Shown: positions 45,270-55,953, counted from the first letter of the stretch. The stretch: DNA of 64,000 nucleotides from Bradyrhizobium sp. WSM471 (GCF_000244915.1 NZ_CM001442.1:6138001-6202000); one strand, 5' to 3'. Made by a program: numbers and translations. Notes: generated from the letters alone by a model not told the origin.

Positions 45270-47075
45270 TCAGGTCGCCTGCCGCCGCAGGAAGGCCGGG
45301 ATATCAAGATGGTCATCTCCCTGTGGCGCCGGGGCAACAGGCGCGGGACGACCGTGCATGTCCAGCCCCTGCGGCGCGGGACGACGGGCATACTCAGACA
45401 CCGGCTCGGCGGAAGCGATTTGCTGCGCCACGGTCTTCTGGGGGCGGCGATCGGGCAGCGGCGGCATCGCGGGACCGGCGGTGCGGGCTGCGATCGGCGC
45501 CTCGCTCTCCTCGTCACGACGGCCGAGGCCGACATTGGCGAGGCGCTGCAGCAGCGACAGCCGGGTCTTCTGCGGGGTCTCCTCCTCGACCTCGCCGCGG
45601 GCCTGGCGAAGCTCGGCCTGGGCGGGCATCGGAAGTTCCTCGATACGCGGCATCCGCGGCGTGCGGACCGGCGCACGCTCGGCCTGCGGCGGGATGAAGG
45701 TTTCCGGCGTCATCGGCTCATGCATGGCCATCGGCGCCTGCTCGGGCTCCGGGAACAGCGTCGGCTTCTGCGCGATCGGGCGCACGGTGACATCGCCATA
45801 GGTCTGCATCGGCGCGGGAGCCTGCGGGACGTCCGCAACGGCGGCGGCGATGGCGGCAAGCGCAGCGCGCTCGACGTTCGGACGCGGAGCCGTGGGAGCG
45901 GCGGCAAACTGGCCCGTTCCGGCGGCCGGGCTCTGCGCTTCGAACTTCTGGGCGCGCTCGGCCATGCGCTGATTGTCGGCGCGCAGCCGTGCGGTCAAAT
46001 CGGCAAGACGGCTCTCGGCAGCCGCGGCCGGAGCGGCGGGAGCCTGCTGCGCCTGCGGTGCAGGATTCGCCACGGGAGCGCTGGTGGCCTGGCTGTTGCG
46101 CGCGATCGCGGCCTGCTCGATGCCGGTGGCGACGACCGAGACGCGGATCAGGCCGTCGAGGGCCTCGTCGAAGGTGGCGCCGACGATGATGTTGGCGTCC
46201 TGGTCGACTTCCTCGCGGATGCGGGTCGCAGCTTCGTCGACCTCGAACAAAGTGAGATCCTTGCCGCCGGTGATGGAGATCAGGAGGCCCTTGGCTCCCT
46301 TCATCGAGCTATCGTCGATCAGCGGGTTGGCGATCGCGGCTTCGGCGGCGGTCAGCGCGCGCTTGTCGCCGGAGGCTTCGCCCGTGCCCATCATCGCCTT
46401 GCCCATCTCGCGCATGACGGCGCGGACGTCGGCGAAGTCGAGATTGATCAGGCCTTCCTTGACCATCAGGTCGGTGATGCAGGCAACGCCCGAATAGAGC
46501 ACCTGGTCGGCCATCGCGAAGGCGTCGGCGAAGGTGGTCTTCTCGTTGGCGACCCGGAACAGATTCTGGTTCGGGATGATCAGCAGCGTATCGACGACCT
46601 TGTGCAGCTCGTTGATACCCGCTTCCGCGGTGCGCATGCGGCGGCCGCCCTCGAAGTGGAACGGCTTGGTCACGACGCCGACAGTGAGGATGCCCATCTC
46701 GCGCGCGATCTTGGCGATCACGGGAGCCGCACCGGTACCGGTGCCGCCGCCCATGCCGGCTGTGACGAACACCATGTTGGCGCCCGAGAGATGATCGCGG
46801 AGTTCGTCCATGACTTCTTCGGCCGCGGCCGCGCCGACGACCGGCTGCGAACCTGCGCCCAACCCTTGCGTGGCGGCCGTGCCCATCTGCACGATGCGCT
46901 GCGCCTTCGACATCGTCAGCGCCTGCGCGTCGGTGTTGGCGACCACGAAGTCGACGCCCTGCAGGCCCGCCGTGATCATGTTGTTGACGGCGTTACCACC
47001 GGCTCCGCCGACGCCGAACACGGTGATGCGGGGCTTCAGTTCGTGAATATCAGGAACATTGATGCTGATGGTCAT
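45270..47075 (-). CDS. ftsZ: Cell division protein FtsZ (long C-terminal linker)
   Basis: A 601-residue tubulin-like GTPase that forms the division ring. GTP-binding loop: [18 protein letters not shown]; the T7 loop region [15 protein letters not shown] is intact. The globular part ends near residue 330; after that comes a linker of about 250 residues, rich in Ala, Pro, Arg and Gln, and the conserved C-terminal peptide [13 protein letters not shown] that binds FtsA and other partners. The long linker is usual in rhizobia. ftsA is 87 bases upstream, and a terminator follows. Confidence 0.97.
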   Translation of the reverse strand: MTISINVPDIHELKPRITVFGVGGAGGNAVNNMITAGLQGVDFVVANTDAQALTMSKAQRIVQMGTAATQGLGAGSQPVVGAAAAEEVMDELRDHLSGANMVFVTAGMGGGTGTGAAPVIAKIAREMGILTVGVVTKPFHFEGGRRMRTAEAGINELHKVVDTLLIIPNQNLFRVANEKTTFADAFAMADQVLYSGVACITDLMVKEGLINLDFADVRAVMREMGKAMMGTGEASGDKRALTAAEAAIANPLIDDSSMKGAKGLLISITGGKDLTLFEVDEAATRIREEVDQDANIIVGATFDEALDGLIRVSVVATGIEQAAIARNSQATSAPVANPAPQAQQAPAAPAAAAESRLADLTARLRADNQRMAERAQKFEAQSPAAGTGQFAAAPTAPRPNVERAALAAIAAAVADVPQAPAPMQTYGDVTVRPIAQKPTLFPEPEQAPMAMHEPMTPETFIPPQAERAPVRTPRMPRIEELPMPAQAELRQARGEVEEETPQKTRLSLLQRLANVGLGRRDEESEAPIAARTAGPAMPPLPDRRPQKTVAQQIASAEPVSEYARRPAPQGLDMHGRPAPVAPAPQGDDHLDIPAFLRRQAT

Positions 47076-47162
47076 GTTTGCCTCTCGATCACGCGCGCGT
47101 GGGTTCGCCCCGGCCGGCGGCCGCGGGAGTTGGTGAAAATCGAATATTGCGGGAAGGAGTCA

Positions 47163-48485
47163 TCAGAAGCCCTCGCGTAGCCATCGTCCGACCTTTCCGA
47201 AATACCCGCCGGTCCCCGTCCTGACCTGCTGCCGCGTATGCCGCGGTTCGACATGTTCGTGGTGAACATATTGCGGGTAGACGAGCAGTCCGGCCGGCAC
47301 CGCGAAGGCGGCGTTCTTCGCCTCGTTGGGCAGCCGGCCGAAACCGAGCGGACGTCCGACCCGCACGGGCCGGCCGAGAATCTGCGTTCCGAGCTCGACG
47401 AGACCGGTGAGCTGTGAAGCCCCACCCGAGAGCACGACGCGGCCGTTGGGCTCCGAGGCGAAGGGCGAATCCTTCAGCTTGTCCCGAACCATTTCGAAGA
47501 CTTCCTCGGCACGATGTTTGACAATGTTGGCGATGGTAGCGCGGGAGACGATCTGCGGCAGATCCTGCTCGTCACCGGCTGTCGGTACAGACATCAGCTC
47601 ACGCGAGTCCGATCCGCCGGTGATGACGGTCCCGTATAACGTCTTGATTCGCTCGGCATCGGCAATGGTCGCGGAGAGTCCGCGCGCCAGATCCATCGTG
47701 ATGTGTTGCCCGCCGACCGCAAAACCCGCGGCATGAACGAAGCGGCCGCCGGAAAAGACCGCGATCGTGGTGGTGCCTGCGCCCATCTCGACGACGGCAG
47801 CGCCGAGATCGGCTTCGTCGTCGGTCAGCACGGACAGGCCTGCCACATAGGGGCTCGCCGCCATGGCTTCGACGTTGATGTGGCAGCGTTCGACCGCCAG
47901 CATCAGGTTCCGCGCCACGGTGGCGTCGCAGGTGACGACGTTCATGTCGATGCCGAACTGATGCGCAACCATGCCGCGGGGGTCGCGGATGCCTTTGACG
48001 CCGTCGAGCGTGTAGCCGACCGGCAGCGCGTGCAGCACGGTGCGGCCTTCGCCGGTGGCGTGGCGCATGCCGGTAGAGGTGACGCGGCTGACATCGGCCG
48101 GCGTCACGGCGCCGCCGCGGATGTCGGCCGCAGCCTCGACCAGCTGACCGGAGAGCCGGCCGCCGGAGACCGACAGCAGCACGGACTCGACCCGCACCTT
48201 GGCCATTTTTTCCGCGAGCCCGACGGCCTGTCGCACCGCCTGCTCGCATTCGCCGAGATCGATCACGGCGCCGGCCTTCATGCCGCGCGACTGGATCTGG
48301 CTGTAGCCGATCAGCTCCACCGCATGGGTCCGGTCGCGCAAGGCTTCGCTCGGCGCCGACGGCTTCAGCCGCGCGATCATGCAGGCGATCTTGCTGGTGC
48401 CGATGTCGAGGCAGGCGACGAGGCCGCCGCGCTTGTGCGGCATCGGGCGTGTCTTCGGTGTCTGGGTGCGATCAAGACCGGTCAT
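47163..48485 (-). CDS. ftsA: Cell division protein FtsA
   Basis: A 440-residue actin-like ATPase that tethers FtsZ to the membrane. LVACLDIGTSKIACMIARL is the phosphate-1 motif; DLGAAVVEMGAGTTTIAVFS is phosphate-2; VVLSGGASQLTGL is the adenosine motif. The C-terminal FGKVGRWLREGF is the amphipathic membrane-targeting helix. The start overlaps ftsQ by 4 bases (ATGA type), so ftsQ and ftsA are coupled. Confidence 0.96.
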   Translation of the reverse strand: MTGLDRTQTPKTRPMPHKRGGLVACLDIGTSKIACMIARLKPSAPSEALRDRTHAVELIGYSQIQSRGMKAGAVIDLGECEQAVRQAVGLAEKMAKVRVESVLLSVSGGRLSGQLVEAAADIRGGAVTPADVSRVTSTGMRHATGEGRTVLHALPVGYTLDGVKGIRDPRGMVAHQFGIDMNVVTCDATVARNLMLAVERCHINVEAMAASPYVAGLSVLTDDEADLGAAVVEMGAGTTTIAVFSGGRFVHAAGFAVGGQHITMDLARGLSATIADAERIKTLYGTVITGGSDSRELMSVPTAGDEQDLPQIVSRATIANIVKHRAEEVFEMVRDKLKDSPFASEPNGRVVLSGGASQLTGLVELGTQILGRPVRVGRPLGFGRLPNEAKNAAFAVPAGLLVYPQYVHHEHVEPRHTRQQVRTGTGGYFGKVGRWLREGF

Positions 48486-49510
48486 GCAGCGTCCCCGGCC
48501 TTTTTCTTCTTCTTGTCCTTGAACAAATCGTCGCGCGCCTTGGCGGCATCCTCGGACAGCTGCACCACCAGCCGATCGGGCAGGCGCAGGTCGACCGCGA
48601 CGATGTCGCGGGAGAACAGCCTGTCCTCCTTGTCGAGCCTGGACAGCATCGCAAGCGCGTTGCCGACGTCCTGTTCGGGCAGCCGGATGTCGAGGCCGTC
48701 CTTGAGCCTCAGGTTCCAGCGCCGCTCCCCGACGAAGATCGCGGCCTTGGTGATGGAATTGACCTGCGGATAGCGCGCCAGCAACGCGAGGAAGTCGCGG
48801 GCCTGCGTCTCGGCGCCCTTGCCGACCACGAGCGGCAGCGACAGGAAGCGGCGCGAGACGTAGGGTTCGAGCACGGCGCCGTCATCGGAGATGACGGAGA
48901 GCCGGCCGGCCTCCTGCCACAGCGCGAACGCCTTGCGCTCGGTGAGCTCTATCATGAGCTGGCCCGGATAGAGCTTCAGCACGGTCGCATCCGCGATCCA
49001 GGGATTGGCCTTGAGCTTGTCGCGCACGGCGTCGGCGTCGAGGAACAGCAGCGAGGATCGGCCGCTGACGCCGCCGATCGCGAGGATCTCGTCCTGGCTG
49101 AGCTGCTTGCGGCCGTTGATCACGACGGAGGTGATGCGGAAGCCGGCGGAATTGGCCAGCGCGTTACGGGTGTCGTTGACCGCCGTGATGAAATCCTGGA
49201 GATGGCCGCCCTTGACGATACCGAAGCCGCAGCTTCCGATCAGGAGCAGCACCGTCATGCTGATCCCGATCCGGCGCGGCAGATAGCGCTCGACAAGCGC
49301 AACCAGCCGCGGCGGCGGCTCGCGCTCGATAACGGCTTTGGCCCTGATCTTTTCCTTGGCGGCAGCACGCGCGCCGTGAACTCTTTCCTGGCGCTTGTCC
49401 TGCACCCACTCGCGCAGAAGCACGACCGCTCCGATAGCGGCCGCCTTCAGGTCAGCTTGGGGCCTCAGCGATCTGAAAAGCGACCGAGTGAGGCTTCCTG
49501 CTCCATCCAT
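48482..49510 (-). CDS. ftsQ: Cell division protein FtsQ
   Basis: A 342-residue bitopic membrane protein of the divisome that bridges early and late proteins. A cytoplasmic, basic N-terminus of about 85 residues precedes one helix (IGISMTVLLLIGSCGFGIV). The periplasmic POTRA domain starts at VVINGRKQLSQDEILAIGGV and continues SSLLFLDADAVRDKLKANPW; the FtsQ domain follows. The C-terminus is Lys-rich (KDKKKKKAGDAA). Confidence 0.93.
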   Translation of the reverse strand: MDGAGSLTRSLFRSLRPQADLKAAAIGAVVLLREWVQDKRQERVHGARAAAKEKIRAKAVIEREPPPRLVALVERYLPRRIGISMTVLLLIGSCGFGIVKGGHLQDFITAVNDTRNALANSAGFRITSVVINGRKQLSQDEILAIGGVSGRSSLLFLDADAVRDKLKANPWIADATVLKLYPGQLMIELTERKAFALWQEAGRLSVISDDGAVLEPYVSRRFLSLPLVVGKGAETQARDFLALLARYPQVNSITKAAIFVGERRWNLRLKDGLDIRLPEQDVGNALAMLSRLDKEDRLFSRDIVAVDLRLPDRLVVQLSEDAAKARDDLFKDKKKKKAGDAA

Positions 49511-49803
49511 TGCACGAGCTCGTCAACAGTTTGCCCGCGACATCGCGCGGGTCCTGGCGAACATGACGTCTCGGACTTACCGGGCCGGGTGCTGGTCTTC
49601 AGCAGAAGAAAACCTCTCCCCTTCAGAGCGTTCGCTAGGGCTGACAACACCCGCAACGGTCCACGCGCCGGCAGCCAAAGCGTCATATGCGCCGCCAGCG
49701 TTAACCTTCGGACGTCCTGGTAAACAAAAGGTAAAGTTCGTTAACGACGTGAGCTTTTTGCCCAGGCCTGTGAGGCATTTATGCCGCAATATCCGGCATT
49801 TTA
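49511..49803. other. Gap between ddl and ftsQ
   Basis: With the hairpin this is 350 bases, the widest break within the dcw run, and the likely place for a promoter serving ftsQ-ftsA-ftsZ. Several TTAAC words occur (about 49700 and 49740) but no complete CtrA site or clear sigma-70 promoter could be assigned. No convincing ORF. Confidence 0.45.
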
Positions 49804-49826
49804 CCGGTTTTGGGTTCCAAAACCGG
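49804..49826 (-). terminator. Hairpin after ddl
   Basis: CCGGTTTTGG (49804-49813) and CCAAAACCGG (49817-49826) are perfect 10-base inverted repeats with a 3-base loop, 34 bases beyond the ddl stop. On the minus strand it is followed by TAAAATG, so the T-tract is missing; it may pause or process the transcript. Confidence 0.5.
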
Positions 49827-49860
49827 CCGTTTCGCCAGTTCGGTCGTTAACCAGTCCTAA

Positions 49861-50847
49861 TTATTTTCGCACACCGGCCACAGCGAGCTCGACCAGGCCG
49901 CGCAGGAAGTCGACGAACGCGATGCCCTCGGCCTTCAGCGCCTTGGGGTAGAGCGAGGACTTGGTCAGGCCGGGCAGCGTGTTGGTTTCGAGATAGACCA
50001 GCCCCTTGTCCGAGACGATGAAGTCCGAACGGGAATAGCCGGTACAGGACATCGCCCGGTGCGCCAGCATCGCCTGCTGCTTCAGCGCGGCGGTGATTTC
50101 GGGCGCGAAGCGGCCGGGACAGATCTCCTGGGTCGACTTCAAGAGGTACTTCGCCGCGTAGTCGAAACTGCCCTCGCCGGGAATGATCTCGATCGGGGGC
50201 AGCGAGATGATCGAGCCATCCGGGCGCTCCAGCACGCCGCAGGTCGCCTCGACGCCGGCGATGTAGGGCTCGATCACGTACTCTTCGTGCTTGGCGGCAT
50301 TGCGGACGGCGACGAGATCCTGCCTGGCGTTGACGAAGATCAGGCCGTAGCTCGAGCCATCCTTCGCGGGCTTTGCGATCAGCCGGCCGAATTCGGCGAA
50401 GGCCTCGTCGATCTGGTCGAGCGCAATGTTGGCCGGCGGCGACACGCCGCCGAGCGCGGCGAAATGCTTGGCCGCGAACTTGTCGAACGCGAGATGCGAG
50501 GAGGCCGAGCCCGATCCGGTGAACGGCACGCCGCGCGCTTCGCACATCACCTGCAACTCGCCGTTCTCGGCACGCCCGCCGTGCAGGCCGAGCACCAGCA
50601 CGCGGTTCTCCGCCCTGGCCTGGTCGAGCGCCTGCTCCAGCGGAATGCCTGACGTGCCCGGCTTGAATTCGTCCTCGAACGGACGGGTATGTTCGAGCAG
50701 CTGCTTTGACTGCACGACATGTACCTTGTCCTCGACGTCCCACCACCAGAGATCGGCCTCGGGCAGCGCCTGATGCAGCGCCTGGGCTGAAGCGACCGAA
50801 ACCAGACGTTCGCGGTTGGAGCCGCCGAAGAGGATGGTGATGCGCAT
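49861..50847 (-). CDS. ddl: D-alanine--D-alanine ligase family
   Basis: A 328-residue ATP-grasp ligase making the D-Ala-D-Ala dipeptide for MurF. FGGSNRERLVSVASAQAL is a divergent form of the usual G-G-x-S-x-E-R-E-V-S motif, with the Glu kept. LGLHGGRAENGELQVMCEAR, VEPYIAGVEATCGVLERPD-like text, SFDYAAKYL, CTGYSRSDF and LETNTLPGLTKSSLYPKAL are the ATP-grasp and substrate blocks. ATG 50847 starts the conserved sequence. It lies between murB and ftsQ, the normal place of ddlB. Confidence 0.9.
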   Translation of the reverse strand: MRITILFGGSNRERLVSVASAQALHQALPEADLWWWDVEDKVHVVQSKQLLEHTRPFEDEFKPGTSGIPLEQALDQARAENRVLVLGLHGGRAENGELQVMCEARGVPFTGSGSASSHLAFDKFAAKHFAALGGVSPPANIALDQIDEAFAEFGRLIAKPAKDGSSYGLIFVNARQDLVAVRNAAKHEEYVIEPYIAGVEATCGVLERPDGSIISLPPIEIIPGEGSFDYAAKYLLKSTQEICPGRFAPEITAALKQQAMLAHRAMSCTGYSRSDFIVSDKGLVYLETNTLPGLTKSSLYPKALKAEGIAFVDFLRGLVELAVAGVRK

Positions 50848-50869
50848 GTTTTCTCGTCGCTTGTCCAAA

Positions 50870-51790
50870 TTAGCCGGGAATTCCGATCCGCTTGATTTCC
50901 CAGTGTAGCTCAATTCCGGAATTTGCCTTCACCCGTTCACGGACGGTCTCGCCCAGCGTCTCGATGTCGTGCGCGGTGGCATTGCCCGTGTTGATCAGGA
51001 AATTGCAGTGCATCTCGGAGACCTCGGCGCCGCCGACGCGCAAACCGCGGCAGCCGGCGGCATCGACCAGCTTCCAGGCGGAATGGCCGGGCGGATTCTT
51101 GAAGGTCGAGCCGCCGGTCTTTTCGCGGATCGGCTGCGCGGTCTCGCGATGGGTCTGCACTTCCGCCATGCGCGCGCGGATCGCGTCGGCATCCCTGATC
51201 TCGCCGCGGAAGCGCGCGGAGGTGAAGATGATGGAGGGATCGACGCCGCTGTTGCGGTAGACGAACTTCATGTCGGCGTTGGAGAAGATGTGCTTCGTGC
51301 CGTCGCGCCCGACGCCTCGCGCCTCGATCAACACGTCCCGGGTCTCGCCGCCATTCGCGCCCGCATTCATGCGCAGCGCGCCGCCGATCGTGCCGGGAAT
51401 GCCGAAATAGAATTCGAGCCCGCCGATATTGGCCGACGCGGCGACTTCCGCCACGCGCTTATCGAGCGCGGCCGCGCCCGCGGTGACCACGTCGCCGCTC
51501 GCGCTCGCCTCGCCGAACGCGCGCGGCGCCAGACGGACCACCACGCCGGCAATGCCGCCGTCGCGTACGATCAGGTTGGAGCCGACGCCAACGACATAGA
51601 CGGGAATGTCGCCTGCGAGATGCGCGAGGAAGTAGGCGAGATCGTCCTCGTCCGCCGGCGTGAACAGCACCTGCGCGGGACCACCGACGCGAAACCAGGT
51701 GAGCTCGGCGAGCGACTGGTTCGCCAGCAGCCGGCCACGAAGATCGGGCATCGCGGCTTTGAGGTCGGGTGTGATGTCGGGGAAGCCCAC
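50870..51790 (-). CDS. murB: UDP-N-acetylenolpyruvoylglucosamine reductase
   Basis: A 306-residue FAD enzyme that reduces the enolpyruvyl group to make UDP-MurNAc. [35 protein letters not shown] and [20 protein letters not shown] then AGANGG form the FAD site; [20 protein letters not shown] and the terminal HCNFLIN are substrate blocks. The start is a GTG at 51790, only 4 bases after the murC stop. Confidence 0.95.
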   Translation of the reverse strand: MGFPDITPDLKAAMPDLRGRLLANQSLAELTWFRVGGPAQVLFTPADEDDLAYFLAHLAGDIPVYVVGVGSNLIVRDGGIAGVVVRLAPRAFGEASASGDVVTAGAAALDKRVAEVAASANIGGLEFYFGIPGTIGGALRMNAGANGGETRDVLIEARGVGRDGTKHIFSNADMKFVYRNSGVDPSIIFTSARFRGEIRDADAIRARMAEVQTHRETAQPIREKTGGSTFKNPPGHSAWKLVDAAGCRGLRVGGAEVSEMHCNFLINTGNATAHDIETLGETVRERVKANSGIELHWEIKRIGIPG

Positions 51791-51794
51791 TGCC

Positions 51795-53198
51795 CTACCC
51801 CAGCGCCTTCAACTCATCCGGCAAGGCATACGCCCATTGCGTGATGTTGCCGGCCCCTAGGCACACGACGAGATCGCCCGACTTCGCCACGCCCTTGACG
51901 ATACCGGCGAGATCGGACGTAGCCGGCAGCGGGATCACCTCGCGGTGGCCGTGGGCGCGCAGACCCGCGGCGAAATGGTCGCGGTCGATGCCCTCGATCG
52001 GCGCCTCGCCTGCGGCGTAGACCTCGGCGACGATCACCGCATCCGCATCATTGAAACAGGTGCAGAATTCCTCGAACAGCGACTGCAGCCGGGTGTAGCG
52101 ATGCGGCTGCACGACGGCGACAATCTTGCCGCTGGTGGATTCCCGCGCCGCCTTCAGCACCGCCGCGATCTCGACCGGATGATGGCCGTAGTCGTCGATG
52201 ACGGTGACGCCGTTCCACTCGCCGGTCTTGGTGAAGCGGCGCTTGACGCCGCCGAAGCCGGCGATCGCCTTGCGGATCGCCTCGTCCGACACGCCGAGTT
52301 CGCGCGCCACCGCAATCGCAGCGGTCGCGTTGGAGGCATTGTGCCGTCCCGGCATCGGCAGCATGAGATCGGCGATCTCGTGCACGGTGCCCGTCTTGCG
52401 ATCGCGGAAGGCAACCTTGAACTTCGAACCGCCGCCCATCGGGGTGAGGTCGACGAAGCGCACATCGGCCTGCGGATTCTCGCCGTAGGTGATGATGCGC
52501 CGATCCTCGATCTTGCCGACAAGGGTCTGCACCACGGGATGATCGATGCACATCACGGCGAAGCCATAGAATGGCAGGTTCTCGACGAAATGGCGGAACG
52601 CGTCCTGCACAGCCTCGAAGGTCTTGAAGTGATCGAGATGCTCGGGATCGACATTGGTGACGATCGCGACCTCGGTCGGCAACTTCAGGAACGTGCCGTC
52701 GCTCTCGTCGGCTTCGACCACCATCCAGTCGCCGGCGCCAAGCCGCGCGTTGGAGCCGTAGGCGTTGATGATGCCGCCATTGATCACGGTGGGATCGAGA
52801 CCGCCGGCGTCGAGCAGCGTCGCGACCATCGTGGTCGTGGTGGTCTTGCCGTGCGTGCCGGCGATGGCGACGCAGCTCTTCAGCCGCATCAACTCGGCCA
52901 GCATCTCGGCGCGGCGCACCACCGGAATGCGCCGTTCGCGCGCCGCGGTCAGTTCCGGATTGTCGCGCTTGATCGCGGTGGAGACCACGACGACCTCGGC
53001 CCCGTCGACGTTCTCCGCCTTGTGGCCGACCGAGACCCTCGCACCGTTCTTGCGCAGACGGTCGAGATTGTAATTGTCGGAGGCGTCCGAACCCTGCACG
53101 GAATAGCCGAGATTGAGCAGCACCTCGGCGATGCCGCTCATGCCGATCCCGCCGATCCCGACGAAGTGGATGGGTCCGATCTCGCGCGGCAGTCTCAT
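51795..53198 (-). CDS. murC: UDP-N-acetylmuramate--L-alanine ligase
   Basis: A 467-residue Mur ligase that adds L-Ala to UDP-MurNAc. The [12 protein letters not shown] fold (residues 11-22) is the UDP-binding motif, GTHGKTTTT (about 114-122) the ATP loop, and [14 protein letters not shown] the metal site. [10 protein letters not shown] near the end matches MurC. The 122-base gap before it (after murG) has no obvious gene. Confidence 0.96.
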   Translation of the reverse strand: MRLPREIGPIHFVGIGGIGMSGIAEVLLNLGYSVQGSDASDNYNLDRLRKNGARVSVGHKAENVDGAEVVVVSTAIKRDNPELTAARERRIPVVRRAEMLAELMRLKSCVAIAGTHGKTTTTTMVATLLDAGGLDPTVINGGIINAYGSNARLGAGDWMVVEADESDGTFLKLPTEVAIVTNVDPEHLDHFKTFEAVQDAFRHFVENLPFYGFAVMCIDHPVVQTLVGKIEDRRIITYGENPQADVRFVDLTPMGGGSKFKVAFRDRKTGTVHEIADLMLPMPGRHNASNATAAIAVARELGVSDEAIRKAIAGFGGVKRRFTKTGEWNGVTVIDDYGHHPVEIAAVLKAARESTSGKIVAVVQPHRYTRLQSLFEEFCTCFNDADAVIVAEVYAAGEAPIEGIDRDHFAAGLRAHGHREVIPLPATSDLAGIVKGVAKSGDLVVCLGAGNITQWAYALPDELKALG

Positions 53199-53320
53199 GC
53201 TCTGTTCCCTGACCTCACCACCTGAAAAGGCGGCATCTGGCGAAGGTCACGGCAAATCAGCCGCGCGCCTTTCCTATTGGATGCCCCGCTTTAGAAGGCG
53301 AAGACAAGGGCTTTTTCGCG

Positions 53321-54421
53321 TCAGATTCCCGCGATTTTGGCTACCAGATCGGCCAGCCGCTCCGCTGCGTCGAGCCGGCCGGCGCCACGGGCGGCCTGCG
53401 CCATGGCGGCAAGACGCGCGGGCTCGGCGGCGAAGGCGGATATCTCGGCAGCGAGACGATCGGAGGAAAACTCGGTTTGCGGAATGCGGATCGCACCGTC
53501 GACCTTGGCCAGCACGCCGGCATTGGCGAACTGGTCCTGGTCGATCGCGCCCGGCAGCGGCACCAGGATCGAGGGCCGCCCGATCGCGGCGAGTTCGGCC
53601 ACGGTGCCGGCGCCTGAGCGCGACACCACCAGATGGTTGGAGGCGAGCCGTGCCGGCAGATCGGTGAAAAACGGCGCAAGCTCGGTCTTGACCTTCAGCC
53701 TGTCGTAGACCGCACGAACGCGCGCCATGTCCTCGTCGCGCACCTGTTGGGTGAGGACGAGCCGGCTCCACAGTGCAGGCTCGAGGCGCTCGATCGCGCC
53801 CGGCACGATGTCGGCCATGATGCGCGCGCCCTGGCTGCCGCCAACGACGAGCAGCCGCAGCGGGCCGTTCACTTCAGGCGCAGCATATGGCACGCCAGCT
53901 GCGGCGAGGATTGCGGGGCGCATCGGCGTGCCGACCGTCGTTGTCTTGCCCGATAGCGCCGGATCGCGGTCGAGCACGCCAGGCAACGACGTCGCGATGG
54001 CGCGAACGCGGCTCGACAGGAATCGGTTGGCGCGACCGAGCACGGCATTGGCGTCGTGGATGATGCCGGGCACGCCGGCGAATCTTGCCGCGACCAGCGG
54101 CGGCAGCGTCGGATAGCCGCCGAAGCCGACGACGGCGACCGGCTTCAATCGCTTGATCAGGCTGTAGGCGGACAGCGTGCCGGCCGCCAGCGTCAGGCCG
54201 GCATAAGCGAGTTGCAGCGGATTGCGTCCGCGCGCGGTCTCGCTCGATACGACGTCGATCATGTCCTTGGTGAACAGCCCGCTGTAGCGCAGCGCGCGCT
54301 CGTCGGTGACGAGGCGGACCCGGTATCCGCGCCGGATCAGCTCGACGCCGAGCGCCTCGGCCGGAAACAGATGGCCGCCGGTGCCGCCCGCGGCGAGAAG
54401 AATCAGGGGGGAGGTGTCCAT
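53321..54421 (-). CDS. murG: UDP-N-acetylglucosamine--lipid I transferase MurG
   Basis: A 366-residue GT28 glycosyltransferase that makes lipid II. GGTGGHLFPAEALGVEL (12-17 GGTGGH) is G-loop 1, LLVVGGSQGARIM a second loop, and VSRSGAGTVAELAAIGRPSI plus GAIDQDQFANA the UDP-GlcNAc site. ATG 54421 starts the family sequence; the frame further upstream continues into a palindromic repeat and is not coding. Confidence 0.95.
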   Translation of the reverse strand: MDTSPLILLAAGGTGGHLFPAEALGVELIRRGYRVRLVTDERALRYSGLFTKDMIDVVSSETARGRNPLQLAYAGLTLAAGTLSAYSLIKRLKPVAVVGFGGYPTLPPLVAARFAGVPGIIHDANAVLGRANRFLSSRVRAIATSLPGVLDRDPALSGKTTTVGTPMRPAILAAAGVPYAAPEVNGPLRLLVVGGSQGARIMADIVPGAIERLEPALWSRLVLTQQVRDEDMARVRAVYDRLKVKTELAPFFTDLPARLASNHLVVSRSGAGTVAELAAIGRPSILVPLPGAIDQDQFANAGVLAKVDGAIRIPQTEFSSDRLAAEISAFAAEPARLAAMAQAARGAGRLDAAERLADLVAKIAGI

Positions 54422-54473
54422 GGCGAGGAGTTTTACAGTGTCTCCCCCGTCATTGCGAGCCGCCCACACAATG

Positions 54474-54602
54474 CTCGTGCCCCGGGAGCAGTGCAACGCG
54501 CCGCCCTTGGCGGCGTGGTGCGCTGCTGAACCGGGGCCCATTGCTGCGACATTCTGGGTCCCGGCTCTGCGCTCCGCTTCGCTGCGCTTGTCCGGCACAC
54601 GC
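54474..54602. repeat. Type B palindromic repeat between ftsW and murG
   Basis: CTCGTGCCCCGGG...GCTGCTGAACCGGGGCCCA...GGGTCCCGGCTCTGCG...TGTCCGGCACACG. Ends and the internal CCGGGGCCC/GGGTCCCGG stem match the copies at 28804 and 55842. Confidence 0.7.
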
Positions 54603-54604
54603 GA

Positions 54605-55756
54605 TCACGCGTAGGTGCGCATCGCCTCGGCGTGGCCGCTCGCCTCGACCTCGGTGCGCGGGCGCAGCCGCGTCAGCGCGAGCATCATGCCGACACCATA
54701 GGCCAGCGACACGATCGAGGAGCCGCCATAGGAGATGAAGGGCAGCGTCATGCCCTTGGCCGGGATGAGCTGGAGATTGACCGACATGTTGATCGCGGCC
54801 TGCACGCCGAAGAGGATCGCAAGACCCGAAGCAGCGAAGCGCGAGAACATGTCCTCGTTGGCATAGGCGCGCGACAGCGTGCGGATGACGACAAAAGCAA
54901 ACAGTGCCAGCATCGCGAGGCACAGGATGATGCCGAACTCTTCGGCGGCAACCGCGAACACGAAGTCGGTGTGGCTGTCCGGCAGGCTGCGCTTGGCGAT
55001 ACCCTCGCCCGGTCCGAGCCCGAACCAGCCGCCATTGTAGAAGGCCTCCATGGCGGTATCGACCTGGAAGGTGTCGCCCGAAGCCGGATTCATGAAGCGC
55101 TTGATGCGACCAGCGACGTGGGGAACAAAAAGATAGGCGCTGAACAGCCCGGCGGCGCCCAGGCCGGCGAGCCCGAACACCCAGATCATCCGCATGCCCG
55201 CGATGAAGAACAGCGAGCCCCACACCATCAGGATCAGCATGGTCTGGCCGAAGTCGGGCTCCATGACGAGAAGCGAGACCAGCATCAGGAGCAGCGCGAG
55301 CGCCATCGAGGTCGCCGGCATCTCTGGCCGCTTGGTCGATTCCGCAAACAGCCAGGCGGCGATGACGACGAACGACGGCTTTGCGATTTCGGAGGCCTGG
55401 ATATTGACGCCGATCAGCGTGATCCAGCGCCGCGAGCCCTTCACCTCGGGGCCGATCGCGAGCGTCAACACGATCAGAATGATGCTGGCCGCGAAGATGA
55501 TCAGGGCCGAGCGGCGGATCGCCCGCGGCGACAGGAACGACACCCCGAGCAGCACGATGCAGGACGGGAGGAGGAACAGCACGTGGCGGCTGAAGAAGTG
55601 GAAAGGATCGAGCCCGATCCGGGTCGCAACCGGCGGGCTCGCTGCCAGCGACAGGATCACGCCGGTCAGCATCAGTGCCAGGATGGCCCCCATCAGCGGC
55701 TTGTCGACGGTCCACCACCACTCGGAAAAGGGGGTGCGTTCTTCACGGGAGAGCAT
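54605..55756 (-). CDS. ftsW: Lipid II polymerase/division protein FtsW
   Basis: A 383-residue SEDS membrane protein with about 10 helices, the glycosyltransferase partner of FtsI. MLILMVWGSLFFIAGMRMIW, GWFGLGPGEGIAKRSLPDSH and TDFVFAVAAEEFGIILCL are SEDS signatures, with the conserved catalytic-site Asp likely in the HTDFVFA/GEG loop. It is flanked on both sides by type B repeats, an unusual break in an otherwise tight cluster. Confidence 0.95.
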   Translation of the reverse strand: MLSREERTPFSEWWWTVDKPLMGAILALMLTGVILSLAASPPVATRIGLDPFHFFSRHVLFLLPSCIVLLGVSFLSPRAIRRSALIIFAASIILIVLTLAIGPEVKGSRRWITLIGVNIQASEIAKPSFVVIAAWLFAESTKRPEMPATSMALALLLMLVSLLVMEPDFGQTMLILMVWGSLFFIAGMRMIWVFGLAGLGAAGLFSAYLFVPHVAGRIKRFMNPASGDTFQVDTAMEAFYNGGWFGLGPGEGIAKRSLPDSHTDFVFAVAAEEFGIILCLAMLALFAFVVIRTLSRAYANEDMFSRFAASGLAILFGVQAAINMSVNLQLIPAKGMTLPFISYGGSSIVSLAYGVGMMLALTRLRPRTEVEASGHAEAMRTYA

Positions 55757-55841
55757 GGCGGCCGCTTTCGGACAGAGGTCGGTCCATTGGTCGCCGAGGT
55801 TGGTTACCGGGGGGTTAAGGAGCTGTTCAAGTTTTGAAGGG

Positions 55842-55947
55842 TCTCGTGCCCCGGACGCAGCGCAGCGCCCTCGCGGTGCGCTGCAGAGCCGGGGCCCATT
55901 GTCACTTCTGGGTTCCGGCTCGCGCTACGCGCGTCCGGGACACGAGA
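55842..55947. repeat. Type B palindromic repeat between murD and ftsW
   Basis: TCTCGTGCCCCGGACGCAG...GCAGAGCCGGGGCCC...GGGTTCCGGCTC...GCGTCCGGGACACGAGA. The outer arms pair. It ends 6 bases from the murD stop. Confidence 0.8.
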
Positions 55948-55953
55948 AACTCG

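Noticed and set aside
45309..47180. 623-codon open frame on the plus strand
   Set aside because: Antisense to ftsZ; product is Arg/Gly/Asp-rich without family signature.
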